From Pilatotrama ljubarskyi (Eukaryota > Basidiomycota > Agaricomycetes > Polyporales > Polyporaceae), in contig MU277673.1 of the NCBI GenBank assembly GCA_022385805.1, forward strand, positions 616,511 to 680,510: a stretch of DNA of 64,000 nucleotides. Direction: 5' to 3'. Of this stretch, positions 38,283 through 50,277 are shown piece after piece. Below the pieces are notes generated by a model. That model made no database searches. It saw only the letters and a list, made by a program, of their open reading frames with translations, and was not told the origin of the DNA. Position 1 is the stretch's first letter. The number at the start of each line of letters is the position of its first letter. Both the position numbers and the translations under genes were made by a program.

Positions 38283-39173
38283 TCATCCGGAGCGCAGCCA
38301 GGACTTCAGCCTGGTCCACACACCCCGCCCGGCAGCAGGGCGGGGAGGATCCTCAGGAGCGCTGTCGCCGGCCTCGTTCGTCACAGGCACATCGTGGTGG
38401 GTGGTAGCTTTCGTGTCTGAGCCGTTGAGCATGCGGTGGGAGGCAAGGAAGGAGTTCGGCGCGCCCATGGTCATGGGCTGCCGGCGCGACTGACGGATGA
38501 GGTCAAGGATTATGAAGAAACCTTCGCGCGACTGCATCGATGTCAGCCAACTCGATCATATGGTAGATAAGGGGGCCAAAAGTGTACCCGCTGCAGGTTG
38601 GCCTTGAACTTAGCCAGCCCATAGCTCTCGATCCTCTTCGTCAGGCCCCATCCGAAGCCGGATAGGAACATGGCTTCGGTAGTCTGCAGCGTTTTGCTAC
38701 CGATACGAGCAAGGTTAGCCTCCGTATTCTCGAGCGTGTGCGCGGGAGCATTGCATGACGTACCCGTCCTCTGCCTGACGGATGTGGATGTGCTCCTCCA
38801 CGCGCATCACTTTGACATGGTCAAGGTTTTTCGTCGTGCAGCGCATCACCTTCCCGAGCGGGTCCACCTCGCTCTCCTCGAGTATCCAGGACTCCGCCTT
38901 GGAGATCATGCCCTTGGGCGCCCATCTGGGGAGCGAGCCGGTCTTGAGGATGAGGCGGGTGGTCCGGAGGGTCCCCGCGGGTGTTATGTCGCGCGAGATG
39001 ACGTCGCAGGAGAGGATGTGCGACGCATACGGGTTGGGGTATCTCAAAAGGTACGCTAGGGAGACAATGGACCAGGGATCGCTGGGGGGCGCGCTCAGCG
39101 GTGTGTGGGAGTGCGCGATGGGGGCGGGGGCGCCAACTCACTCATACAAGAAGGACTGCGAGTAGAACTTCAT
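38283..39173 (-). CDS. PRELI/UPS1-family mitochondrial phospholipid transfer protein
   Basis: Ups1/PRELI proteins, paired with Mdm35, carry phosphatidic acid across the mitochondrial intermembrane space for cardiolipin synthesis. Exon 1 (ATG at 39173) reads MKFYSQSFLY and splices in-frame to DDPWSIVSLAYLLRYPNPYA. Next come SCDVISRDITPAGTLRTTRL, LPRWAPKGMISKAESWILEE and RCTTKNLDHVKVMRVEEHI. This is closer to yeast Ups1 (RYPNPYSPHVLSID, NLRTTRL) than to Ups2. The core ends KTLQTTEAMFLSGFGWGLTKR plus IESYGLAKFKANLQRSREGF. Unlike yeast Ups1 it has an additional tail of about 60 residues (APNSFLASHR to WTRLKSWLRSG). About 240 aa, four exons. Confidence 0.9.
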
Positions 39174-39728
39174 TGCAAACGATCCCGGTGTGCGTCGTGG
39201 TTGATGCTAGGTCTGCCAAGGCGATTATTGGGGATAACTAGGGGAGCGAGAGTAAAGTACGAGCGAAAGAGTGAAGGGCAGAGGGAGAACGTTCTCACAT
39301 CTGGACGCGGCTCGCCCCTGTGGGTGGAGATTCGGCACACGTGAGAGGCGGAAGCGCCCGTGGCGAGGCTTCTGTCCGCGCGCCAGCACCCTCTTCTGGA
39401 CCGCCTTCTTACTTCTTTGCCCCGCATCCGCACAGAATTCGAAGTTTCCAGCGGTTGGCTCTATTCATCGTTGTCCTCATTCCAGCTACCGGCCGCGGGA
39501 GTTCAAGTTTGCGATTGTTGAATGTCCGCCAAGTTGAAGGAAGCCAACGTCTGCTTCCTAGGGAATACTATATAACCTTATAGCGATGTAAATATTACTG
39601 GTACAGTCTAAGCAGGTACGAGGGTGGAATTACAGCATACGGATATAAAGCACTGCGCTATTAGGTACGAGCAACAATCTATAGAGACTTCCCAGGAGAC
39701 CGTGTTTCGTGCATCCGCGATCCGCAAA
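39174..39728. other. Intergenic region between UPS1-like and hydrolase genes
   Basis: Promoter side of the UPS1-like gene and 3' side of the metallo-beta-lactamase-fold gene. The sequence becomes AT-rich around 39560-39690. No gene seen. Confidence 0.45.
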
Positions 39729-41486
39729 TTAGACGTACTCGATATCCCAGACCTTCCTCCCATCGGGCGAGATGAATATCTTCAACCCGTCGAATGCAGG
39801 CCGCACCCAAATCTCAGGGCCCTCTTCGAGCGTCTCGAGGCCACGCTTGACCGTCTCTGTGAGCTCCGACTGCGGGGGCACGCGCCCTCCCACACTCTCC
39901 AGCATCGTCCGGTACTCGTCGTGAGAGACTTCGTGGCTGAACCCGGTCAGATACGTCTTCGCCGCGCCGAATCGGCGCGCGTATTCGACCGCCTGCGACA
40001 TGCTGAGGTGCGATGTGTGCGGCTGCAGCCTCAGGCAGTCGAGCACGAGCACCGGCGGGCGCCCGTACGGGCGATACGACTCCTCGAGCTGCGCCCAGAC
40101 GTCCTCGGGGATGTGCGAGACGTCCGAGATGTACGTCACGGCCTTCTGGATCGTGAACCCGAGGCAGAAGTAGGGCGTGATCTCCTTGACGGGCGGCCTG
40201 GCGGGCTCTGCGGGCTCTTTGGATGGTGTCAAGGCACCTGAGCGCACGGGCGTGCCTGGCTGACCGGGCGTCGAGGGCTGCGTGGATACGGGCGATATCG
40301 AGATGCATGTCGGCGTGTGGACGCCCCCAACCTGGTCGACAGGGGGCGGAACCGAGAAGACGCGGCCATGATGCACTAAAAGGAGCAGCAGCAGCGGGAT
40401 GGCGCGGCGTCGTCCGAGGATCAAGACAAGTCAGATATAGTCGCAGGCACGTTTGATTCGTTCGCACACCCACCTTTGAACGCGTCGATTTCGACGCCCG
40501 TGTCGCCGATTTTAATCGGCTTGGTCACGTCTATGATATGCCAGACAAACTCTGGTACCTATCGCAGCGCATTCAGCGGGGCTGTTGTACATGAGAAACG
40601 ATCCGCGTCCAGCACTCACGTCTCCTCCCCCGGACGCGAACTCCTTTGCGATGAGGTAGGGGAACGCGCGGCGGACCTCCCTGAACGTCTCATCGGTCAC
40701 GTACACGTCGATGTGTGGCTGGATAGCGCCGTGCAGCGTCCACCCTGGGAGAGAGCGTGGGTCAGCGCATCAAGTCGTGACGCCGCACTGCGCCACAAAT
40801 AATTAGGGGCGCACCTCTAAGGTCGTCTAGTCCATTCATAGCTTGGGCGGACCGGGTGAGCGCTCCCGCGAAGAGAATAGACATCGATGCCGGACATACC
40901 ATCCGCGTGCGCGTGGGTGATGAGCACGGCATCTATCTTGCGAAGGCCATACTTGGGGAACCACTCGACCGCGGCCTGCTGGAAGCTCTTCCCAACATCG
41001 ATCACAATGGTCCTGCGCGCGCGCGAATGTCGTCGGTCAGCATAAACCCAAGGCGCGCGGAATGTGGCCGGAGAGAAAGGATGCAAGACGAGGGGAACGG
41101 TGCAGCGAGCATGTACTCACACGAACTCGCCATCCTTTCCGCGGACGCGGGCGACGGCGGAGGTATTGCGCTATCATGATGAGATCCCGGAACGGAGTCA
41201 GCGTCGGAGGGAGGCGCGGAGGCCGACAAATTGTGAGCGCGCGCACCCGTATGTTCTTCTTCCCCTCCGGGTAGAGCGTGGACCAGCACGTCTTACACTT
41301 CTTGGTCCCGGGCGGGGCGGTGAGGCAGTCGACGTGCGGGAGGGTGGAGGAGGTGCCGGTGCCGAGGAGGATGAACTCGACGTTGTCCGAGCTAGCGGAG
41401 GGCATCAAGGCGTCGATAGAACCCATGGCAGTAGACGAGTGTGCAGATGCGGAAGAAGACGAGGATGTGGGTGTTGCAGCGCTCAT
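39729..41486 (-). CDS. PhnP-like metallo-beta-lactamase-fold hydrolase
   Basis: About 390 aa in five or more exons, starting MSAATPTSSSS. The fold begins VEFILLGTGTSSTLPHVDCL, with a nearby CKTCW motif. The metal site is spliced as ITHAHADAMNGLDDLRGW, a variant of HxHxDH in which the last His is Ala. Downstream metal-binding candidates are VEIDAFKVHHGRVF, TYISDVSHIP and LVLDCLRLQPHTSHLSM. Similar proteins are widespread in fungi (for example the uncharacterised SPAC777.06c family of fission yeast). They resemble bacterial PhnP cyclic phosphodiesterase, but no substrate is established. A Pro/Thr/Ser-rich insert of about 55 residues (ISPVSTQPSTPGQPGTPVRS) interrupts the domain after FSVPPP and seems specific to this lineage. 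Confidence 0.82.
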
Positions 41487-42096
41487 GGCGAGCGGGACGG
41501 AGGAGCTTTTAAGGCAGAGGCAGCGGAGGCTGGCAGGAGAAGTGGTGGCGATCTGTTCGAACTCGGACTGGGCGGAGCAGGAGGCGATTTCGTATCGGCC
41601 TCCGGCCCTCCGCACGTGTAAGCAGCGTCTGCTTGTGCATGAACGGCGGCATCGGCATCAGGGACTGTTTGTGCATATTCTGGGTTAGAGCACGGGCGAT
41701 AGAGGGAGACGGCGGACGGGAGAGTGATGATAGTCTGCACCAGCGGTCGTCGTCTGTCCTCGCGTCGGAGATACAGGGCGAATAGCCACCTCCGCCAATG
41801 CTCGCACTCGCCTGCCACTGCCGTGACCCGTCCTTCCTTCCGCACGTGGCCCCCGTCCCTAGATCCCTCATCAGATCCCTCTTCTCTCCCTCGCGCGCGC
41901 ACGCAGGCCCAAACTCTGCAATTGTACACCCGAGAGCGACTGGAATTGCACTAGACCTCTATCGTACACATGGGCGGGTCGCCCCAGCGACTCATCAACA
42001 TCGATATCGCTCGCGGGTACAGTCCGCTGGCACCCGTACTGATACAGCACTTCTCAAAATACATCTCGAGCTCGCGCTCCGCCGCCTTACCGGCCG
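41487..42096. other. Upstream region of hydrolase gene; no gene seen
   Basis: The stretch runs from the hydrolase start to the stop of DRG1; both genes are on the minus strand. An open minus-strand frame runs through part of it without a recognisable protein and is most likely 5' UTR. No other feature seen. Confidence 0.45.
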
Positions 42097-44687
42097 TCAT
42101 TTCGTGAAAACTGTCAAACGGCGTCCGTTAGTATGAGAACACCGGACGCTAGCACATACGGGCCCCGCCGCTGCCCGGTGTGGGCGGGCGCAACGGGTTG
42201 ACGTACTCGACACGACGTCCTCGTCCAGGACGTGATGATTGAGGCCCACTTTCTGCGCATGCGGGTTGAACTTCGATGACTTGCCCTATCACACCGGTAG
42301 CCCAGAAGACGTCAGCCCGTTTGCACTGCAGCCGCTAGCAACAAATTGCGCGCGGGCGCGCTTACATACCCTGCCGGGATGGTCAGCTGGCGGCACAACA
42401 AACTGTTCGTGGCGTCTACACTCACCAGACCAAGGCGTATCGGAAATTCGCCGCCAACGACCGGTGAATACCATTGCAGACGGTCTGGACGCCGGATTCA
42501 GTATCGCTGGCGCCCATCTCGGCAGCCAAGGGCCCGGACAGAGGATAACGGCAGAGACGCACCTCGACGGTAGCTCCCTTGCGCAGACAGACGGGGTCGT
42601 CCAGATCAGGGTGCGCCCCTCGTTTCTTCGTGTACACCTTTACAAGGTCGAGCTCTTCCCAGATCCGCTCGATGAGATAGTCCAGGCTGCGCAGTGCGAT
42701 GCGACGGCGTCAGTGCTGCTCCCCAAATCATCGCCCCCACCCTCTCCTTCAGCCGGGCGGGCGCCGCATACACTCACTTTAGACCAAGCTCGCAACTGAT
42801 GACGACCGTGTGGTCCTCCCGGGCGAGCTTGTCCATCTGCTCCAGACTGATAGCGTCAATTTTGTTGTAGACATCTGTCCAGGAACTTGAGTGGAGCGGG
42901 GCGACACGATGCGGGGTGCTGCTTACACAGGCACGGAATGTATTTGCGCGTGCCTGCCGTATCGCAATAGCAACAGCAGCAGATGCAGCACAGGCACGCA
43001 TGCATCAGCACTCAGGGTCCTGCTCAGCCAGCACAAGACACATACCGATCAACACATCGATAAATTCGTCGGTCGTGATCTGGTCCCGCACGTCAGCTCC
43101 GAGTAGGTATCGACGGACGGGACAGAACCTACGTCTTCCCGGATCATTACGTCGCAGTTGTGCAACTTGTCTATGTTCGTCATAGCGCGCGCGCGTTGAG
43201 AGAGAACGAACAAACGAGAAAGGGAACTGCCTTTCAGGATGCCACTTACAGCTAGCCAAGATCGTGCGGATGGTCTTCTCATCTGTCTTGGTCAACGGCA
43301 CGGTCTTGTTGATCTACACGAGCCGTCAGCGGCTGGCCGCAGAACGCCGTACCATTACGAGGCAATCTCACCGTAATCTGCGCATGACGGAATCGTTCAC
43401 GTCGAGGGTCAGCCTTACGGTATTGGTACCTTGCGCAGTAGCAGTACCCACCCCACCGGTGGTCTTGCGCTTGAATACTACGTCCGGTCGCTTCTTGTTC
43501 AGGCGGATGCCGACCGCGTCCAGCTCGATCTCGAGCAGCCGGCGCTGCTCCTCCGACTTCGTCGCGTCCAGCATGATGAGGATGAGATCGGCGGTCTTGG
43601 CGGTCGCAACGACTTGCCGGCCGCGTCCGCGACCCTCACTCGCCCCTTCGACGATACCTGGTAGATCGAGCAATTGTATCCGCGCGCCTTGGTATTCAAG
43701 TACACCGGGGATTGCCTGAGTGTATGCTATTGTGAGCAGTTGCCCTGACTAATGACCCTGTGGCAAACGTACGGTGAGGGTTGTGAATTCGTACGCTGCC
43801 GACTCGGACTGTGTGTGAGTGCACTTGGATAGCAGGGTCGACTACAGTCGCGGCGTTCGTAAGATAAGAGCACCGCAGGAGTAGCACGTTTGTATATGCG
43901 GACCTTTCCTACTGAGGGAAAGCCTATGAGCGCGACTCGGGCATCTCCCGACTTCTGCACGTCGAAGCCGGTACCGCCGCCGCTAGATTTGGTGGTCGGC
44001 TCGAGGAGCTGCGCGCGATATCGGGCGAGCTTCGCCTTGAGGAGACCCAGATGGTACTCTGTGGCCTACTTCGTGCCTTGCTGAGCAGCCCGACGAGTTG
44101 CCAGTCCTGGATGCAAGCTCACCTTATTCTTCTGCGCTATTTGAGCATTACGGAATTAGCAGGCATATAACGCTGAAGGCGACGGGCGGCGGGCGCATGC
44201 ACTCAGAGAGTGGAAGTGGAGGCGAGTCGGACTTCCACCAATAGCCCGCACGATGTCCTATGTCCTCTGTGCCGTCTGTCTCCTCCTTGAGAGATGCAAA
44301 CTTCGCTCTTTCTGGTCGAAGTATGGGCGTTGCGTGCCACGGCTCGCACCCCACGTACCGCGCCTCCCACACAATGCTCATGCACAGAACATAATGAGGT
44401 GAAGTAAGAGCAGTGGGACTGAAACTCGGCGGGCGAAATGGTGGAAGTCCGGTTATTCGAACCTCTATCGCTTCCACTAGTCTTGTCGGTGCCTGGAAAG
44501 CGCATATACTCACTCCTCGCCATCTCCTCTAAACGCGATCGCAAATCATGTCAACAATGCTCGGCATGCTGGTGCAGAGGTTTCGGGGTGCTCACCCTCG
44601 ATTTCCTTGATCTGCAGGTGGCATCCCATTCAGCGGCGGACGTGCGTAGTTCTCTACGCATAGACTCACCTTCTCCACGATACCCAT
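42097..44687 (-). CDS. DRG1/RBG1 family GTPase
   Basis: Developmentally regulated GTP-binding protein. Rbg1 with its partner Tma46 (DFRP1) associates with translating ribosomes. Exon 1 is only MGIVEK (ATG at 44687), splicing to IKEIE. The G domain shows GFPSVGKST-type P-loop ([11 protein letters not shown]), [20 protein letters not shown] (G3) and [20 protein letters not shown]. Then come [20 protein letters not shown], the G4 region [16 protein letters not shown] and [20 protein letters not shown]. The C-terminal TGS-like domain has [20 protein letters not shown] and [20 protein letters not shown]. The end is [20 protein letters not shown] plus FTK, then TGA at 42097-42099. About 370 aa are spread over 2.6 kb, so introns take more than half the gene, unusually intron-rich for this window. 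Confidence 0.93.
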
Positions 44688-44982
44688 ATTGGCGCTGCAA
44701 TTTTAACAGTTCTCCAGGTTTCAAAAGGCAGTTGTCTTGCAGAGTCTCTCCAGGTCTTCACGGCGCAGCGAGAGGGCTGGAGGGGCACGGCGCAGGCGTG
44801 GAGGACGAGACGGACGATGACAGAGCCCGCGCAGACGCCCATCAATCGGTCCCGGCGGCCCACCCATAGCGCGTGTGCCGGTAATACGATGCATCATCTT
44901 CAAGTTCCCCTTGCTCGCTGCACCCCTCCCGCCCGAAATTTCTCTCCCCTCCTCCTCCCTCTCCTCTTCGTCCTCGTCTGGC
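44688..44982. promoter_or_regulatory. Divergent promoter region, DRG1 / SSK2-like MAPKKK
   Basis: 295 nt between divergent start codons. It includes CT-rich tracts just upstream of the MAPKKK ATG. An in-frame upstream ATG at 44875 could extend the MAPKKK by 36 residues, but the extension is low in complexity. Confidence 0.45.
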
Positions 44983-47900
44983 ATGCCTAGCAAGCGCTAT
45001 CAGCCAACGCTCCTCACCCACCCAGAAGTGGGCGACGCCGACGACGAGAACGACGAGTGGCAGTCCGCCTCCCGCTCGCACCAGTACCCACCCGGCTCGG
45101 GCGTCCACTCGGGCAGCCTCAAGACCCGCCTCAAGACTCGACAAAGAAACACCTTTTCTCCGAATGCATCCAATCCGAGTGCGTCGACAACATCGTCTAC
45201 GACCACCCCCTCCGCCCCGTTGCGCTCGGCGTACACCAACATCTACAACCAGTTCGTCCGCCGCTACCGGAACGGCCACACCATCGACGACGACCCAAGA
45301 AATGACCCCGAGTCCCACTACTACCAGCGCGGCTTCGGCCAGCTCCTTGACGGCGCCGACAGCGACGACGAGGACACCCGCGTCATCTCCGGCATGGGCG
45401 AGCCTCACGACCGTATGTCCTCGCTCATGCTCGACGCCGAGCCCATCGAGCCCCAGACCCTCGAGGACAGAGAGCGCCTCGAGTGGCAGACCATGCTAGC
45501 CTCCGTCCTCGCCGGCGACGTCCTCAAGGCGGAGAACACCCGCATAGCCGTCGCGCTCAACTCGTCCTCGGAGGAGGAGAACAACCCCCGCGCGGGCATC
45601 TGGCTCGGCATCCGCGCCCGCTTCCACGGGCGCACGGTCGAGGAGGAGCGCAAAAAGCTCGAGGAGCGGCGATTGCGCACCGTCGACTCGGTCATCAAGG
45701 AGATCATGAACTTCCGCGTGCAAAACCCGCCACCCGGCTCGACCGAGAACCGCGAGACCTACGCGCTACAGCAGGTCAACGCCGTCCTGCGCCGGCTAGA
45801 GATCGCACATTCCCTATACCCCAGTTTGCGCGCGTTCTACCTAGATTATCCCGCCGCGACTGACGTCGAGTTCCAGTCGCGATGCGACACGCTCAACACC
45901 TGGTCTACCGTCCTCACATCTCTCCGACAGCTGCTCGGGACGTTGCGGAAGTGGACAGGGAGCGAGACCATGGACGTGACGCAACCCACGTCCCACCCTC
46001 CAACACCGGGCGCCGCGAACGGCGAGACCGCGAACGGGAACACCAGTGGTACCACCTTCGTAGAGCGGTTACTAAAGGAGGAGAGCGTTCAGCGACAGTT
46101 TGAAAAGGGCTCGATGACGACCATACACGCGCTTGTCGGGACTACTCGCGACGCACACGTCAACCTCGCGCCGATGTTCCGGAAGATGAACCTCCCATCG
46201 TTTGAGCAGGAACTAGTCCCGCTCGTCTCGTTCCTAACTAACCTCGCGCAAGCGGTGCTGCGCGTGCGCCTCGCGTATGCGCAAAAGCTCAAGAACCCGG
46301 ACGTGCTCATTATCGACCAGATGACAGACGACCTGAAGGTCAAGATCGGCTTCGCGTGCACGCTCAAGCGGCAGTACGAGGCCTTCTTGGTGCCCGACCC
46401 CGGAGGAAACTGGAAGCTGCCCCCATGCATCAGCGCCGACTACGATTCGACCATCCTCGAAGCTCTGACGTTCTTCTTCAAGCTCATACATTGGAAGCTG
46501 AAGAGCGGCACGAAAGGCATTTACTTCAAGGAGACCGATGTCATCGAGGCGCAATGGGCGACCTTCAGCGACGTTAGCCTCACCATCCCGGGAGGCGCCT
46601 CTTTGGTGGCTGAGCAGCTCTGGTACGCTTGACGCCGCCTTCATGCGTGTACGTGGCAATTGACGTGCTGTGTCCTCTGCTATAGCGCGCTCACCAACAA
46701 GCTAATCGTCCGGGTGACAAACTACTTTGACACATCCATCCGCGTCCCTGGCATGTCCGACGGCACCCTTCCTGCTAACTTGTCGGAGCGCGCGCGGAAA
46801 ACGCTCAAGGCCAACGGCCTCAACGGCGCACCTATGATGCAGCCATCGCTGACTACTGGCGCGCAGCCGACAGGGGTCAGCGTCCCAAAGGAGCGTCTCG
46901 TCGGGTGGTACTCGAAGATCCTTGACGGCGTGAAGCAGCGGTCGCGGAAGCTGCAGCGTCTTGCACGGTGCGTTGCCAACCAACGACTGTCTCCGTTCGT
47001 GTTGCCTCATCTTCATCTGCAGAGTGCTCTTGCACAGGTTCAGCGACTCGGCCGAGTACGATCTGGAAGACGTCGACATTGACGCATTCATCGCGACCCT
47101 CGTCGAGTCGGACCACTTCCTCGTGTACACGCAAAGCTTCGAGGAGGAGGGCACATATATCGTGGCGCCCCCCTGTCTCCGCGACCATCCCGACGTCATC
47201 CGACGGCTGCTAGTCGACGCGTTCCACGTGAACGAGATCGACGAGAGCAGCTGGCTGATGGAAAGCGGGGATCTGGACCCGGAGGACGAGGACAACGTCG
47301 CGTATTTGCTCGTCCTGTCTCCGCGCACGCGCTTCCTCTGGAATGGCCTCGTGCTCATGCTCCAGATACCCCGGATCGACTTACAGCTGGAGGACAACCG
47401 GGTGCGGCTGATTGCGGACGGCTCGCAGCACAGACTCGCGCTCGCGAAGCGGCAGTTCGCCGAGCTCTTCGAGCCGATGGAGGACGAGGAGACGGGCGAG
47501 CCCATCGAGCCTGCGATGTCGCACTTGACGTGCCTGGTCGAACAGCAAGCGCACCTGCCGTCGGTGAACCGCGAGCTGCGCAAGATCGTGCGGGCAACGA
47601 ACCGGCTGGCGGAGTCGATCGTCGAGGCGGTGCACGTCGTGCGGCGGGCGCTGCGGGACACTAACAACTATCAGGAGCTGCTCGAGAACTGGTACGTGTT
47701 CGCGTCGGACCACGCGACACACGTGCAGAAGTACATGGACCGGCAGGCGCTACTCAAGTACAACGAGTCGCTCATCAAGCTCGCGATCTCGTGGGTGTCG
47801 TTCATCTGCGACGACTGCGACCCTAATAACCGCAAGACGTTCCGCTGGGCGGTCACCGCGCTCGAGTTCACGCTCCACCGCACGCGGCGGAACAACATCC

Positions 47901-49585
47901 TCCACCTGCCCGACGACCAGTTCGAGATGCTGCGGCAGAAGGTCGCGAGCTGCATGACGTTGCTCATCAGCCACTTTGACATCCTCGGCGCGCGCTCGAC
48001 GCTCGAGGCGAAGCGGGAGAAGGAGCGCCAAGAGGAGCTTCTAAGGCAGCAGTCGTCTAATCGGCGCTCGGATGAGGATGAGGAAGAGGCGGCATTTCAA
48101 GCAGGGCCGGAGGACCAGGACTCGGTGTTCGCGTACGCGGACCCGGCCCTGCGCGCGTTCTGGGACAAGGCGTCACAGGCTGCGCGGGAGATTGAGGAGC
48201 ACCGTGCGCAGATCGGAGCCGAGCGGCACATCATCGGTCGCGTCCTGGACGAGAGGATCCTCGTTGATCGCTCCGTGGTCTTCCTCGCCGGCTCAAGCTC
48301 GAACATCTCCATCCGGTGGCAGCAGCGTCGGTTCATCGGCGCGGGCTCCTTCGGCTCTGTCTACCTTGCAATCAACCTCGACTCGAACACACTCATGGCG
48401 GTCAAAGAGATCAAGTTCCAAGAGACGGCCGGCCTCACGAATCTGTACTCACACATCCGCGACGAGCTGTCGGTCATGGAGATGCTGCACCACCCGAACG
48501 TTGTCGAGTACTATGGCATCGAGGTGCACCGCGACAAGGTATACATCTTCGAGGAGTATTGCCAGGGCGGCAGTTTGGCGGCGCTGCTCGAGCACGGGCG
48601 GATAGAAGACGAGAACATCCTGCAAGTGTACACTCTGCAGATGCTGGAGGGTCTGGCGTACCTGCATTCCCAAGGCGTCGTCCATCGGGATATCAAGCCA
48701 GACAGTAAGTGTCTCGTCCTGTATCTACTATCTCATATACTAACCCATCCCAGACATCCTTCTCGACCACATGGGCGTTATCAAGTACGTCGATTTCGGC
48801 GCCGCCAAGATCATAGCGAAGAATCACCGTACGCTGCAGCGCACGCGCGGGACGACAACAGAGGCGCCGGCTGGAGGCGCAGCCGCCGACCCGAACGGGA
48901 ACGGCGGTTTGAACAACAGCCTGACGGGCACGCCCATGTACATGTCGCCCGAGGTCATCCGGAATAACAAGATTGGCCGCCACGGAGCTATGGACATCTG
49001 GTCATTGGGCTGTGTCGTCTTGGAGTGCGCGACGGGCCGCAAACCATGGAGCAACCTCGACAATGAATGGTGAGCCTAATCCTATGCAGTGCCCCATACT
49101 CTGCTGACCACGCGTCTTTCAGGGCGATCATGTTCCACATCGGTGTCGCGACCCAGCACCCGCCGCTACCCGACCCCGGCCAGCTGAGCGAGATGGGCAT
49201 CGACTTCATCCGGCAGTGCCTCACGATAGACCCCATGCAGCGCCCGACCGCGATCGAGCTCATGAACCATCCGTGGATGCTCGACTTCCGCGAGAAGCTC
49301 CGGAGCTACGAGGAGGCAGAGAACGTCGTCGCGAGTCCCCCGACGGACATCCAGAGAGGCTCGGGCACGTTCGAGGCCGCGACCGTCGCGCGCCAGGCGG
49401 CCATTCTCCACGAGACGCAAGCGGAGCTCATCCAGGCGCAGTCCCCGAGCCTATCTCCGCTCGAGACGCCCGAGACGTCGTCAGGCTCATCTCCGGACAT
49501 GCAGGATAGCCCGCCCGAACCGATGTCGAGCGCGTCCGAGCGCGGGTCCTCGAGTTCGCCGGAGAACAGCGGGAATAGCTCATAG
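44983..49585 (+). CDS. SSK2/Wis4-type MAP kinase kinase kinase (HOG stress pathway)
   Basis: MAPKKK that passes osmotic and oxidative stress signals from the Ssk1/Mcs4 response regulator to the Pbs2-type MAPKK. About 1,460 aa in five exons. A long N-terminal regulatory region of the Ssk2/Wis4 type comes first (for example LEWQTMLASVLAGDVLKAEN, GIWLGIRARFHGRTVEEERK, WSTVLTSLRQLLGTLRKWTG). The kinase domain starts RFIGAGSFGSVYLAINLDS (glycine loop) with lysine in MAVKEIKF. It has the catalytic loop HRDIKPDN (DN from the next exon), the DFG motif in KYVDFGAAKI and the activation end TGTPMYMSPEV. A Ser/Pro-rich tail of about 100 residues follows the kinase. Start chosen at 44983; an alternative in-frame ATG is at 44875. 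It is divergent from DRG1. Confidence 0.95.
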
Positions 49586-50277
49586 CGCATGACTCTACGC
49601 CGCTGCTGTACATACTCCTGTACTGTAGGGACGTTGTTTCTTGCCTCCTCTTTTCCTCTCTGTGTAGCCTATCATGACAGCTTCTCCTTTGCGCCCTCGT
49701 CGACCATGTTTGCATGCATAGCTTCTTTTTGCCGCTGTTCCACCTGTTACCATCACCTGTGTCCCGTGTCCTCCATGTCGCCCTCATCCTCATCCTCAGG
49801 CTCGCCGCATTCCCCTTCCCGTGTACCCCCTAATCGCGTCCGTTTTCGCATGCATGTACTTTATCACACAAAGCAAGGAGTCTGAATTCGGAATCTACAG
49901 TAATACACGCAGCTTCGCACTCACTCGCCACCACCAGCCGCAGCAGCAGCGGCGAGCTCGCGCGACCGACGGGACCACCCGGTGATCTTCATATATGGGG
50001 TAAAAAAATGTACAGTACAATCTGCCCGTACAGTCGGTATCGTGTCGGCCAGCAGTCGGGACCTGTCGTGGGAAGGGATACAAGCACCAAGAAAGCAAAA
50101 GATGAAAGCAAAGTCGATCGCGGTGCGGGGGTGCAGGGGGAGGGAGGACGGCGCGGGTGTCGGGCGGGGTGCCGTCAAGGGGGGGAAGGATAAGGGATAC
50201 ATTGCACTCAGGCACAGGTCATCGTCGATGCGGATAACGGACACACACATCCACGAGCAGCAGCCGGCCGCACGCGC
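49586..50277. other. Convergent 3' region between MAPKKK and membrane protein gene
   Basis: Nearly 700 nt of 3' flanking sequence. A G-rich stretch on the + strand lies at about 50126-50187. No gene seen. Confidence 0.45.
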
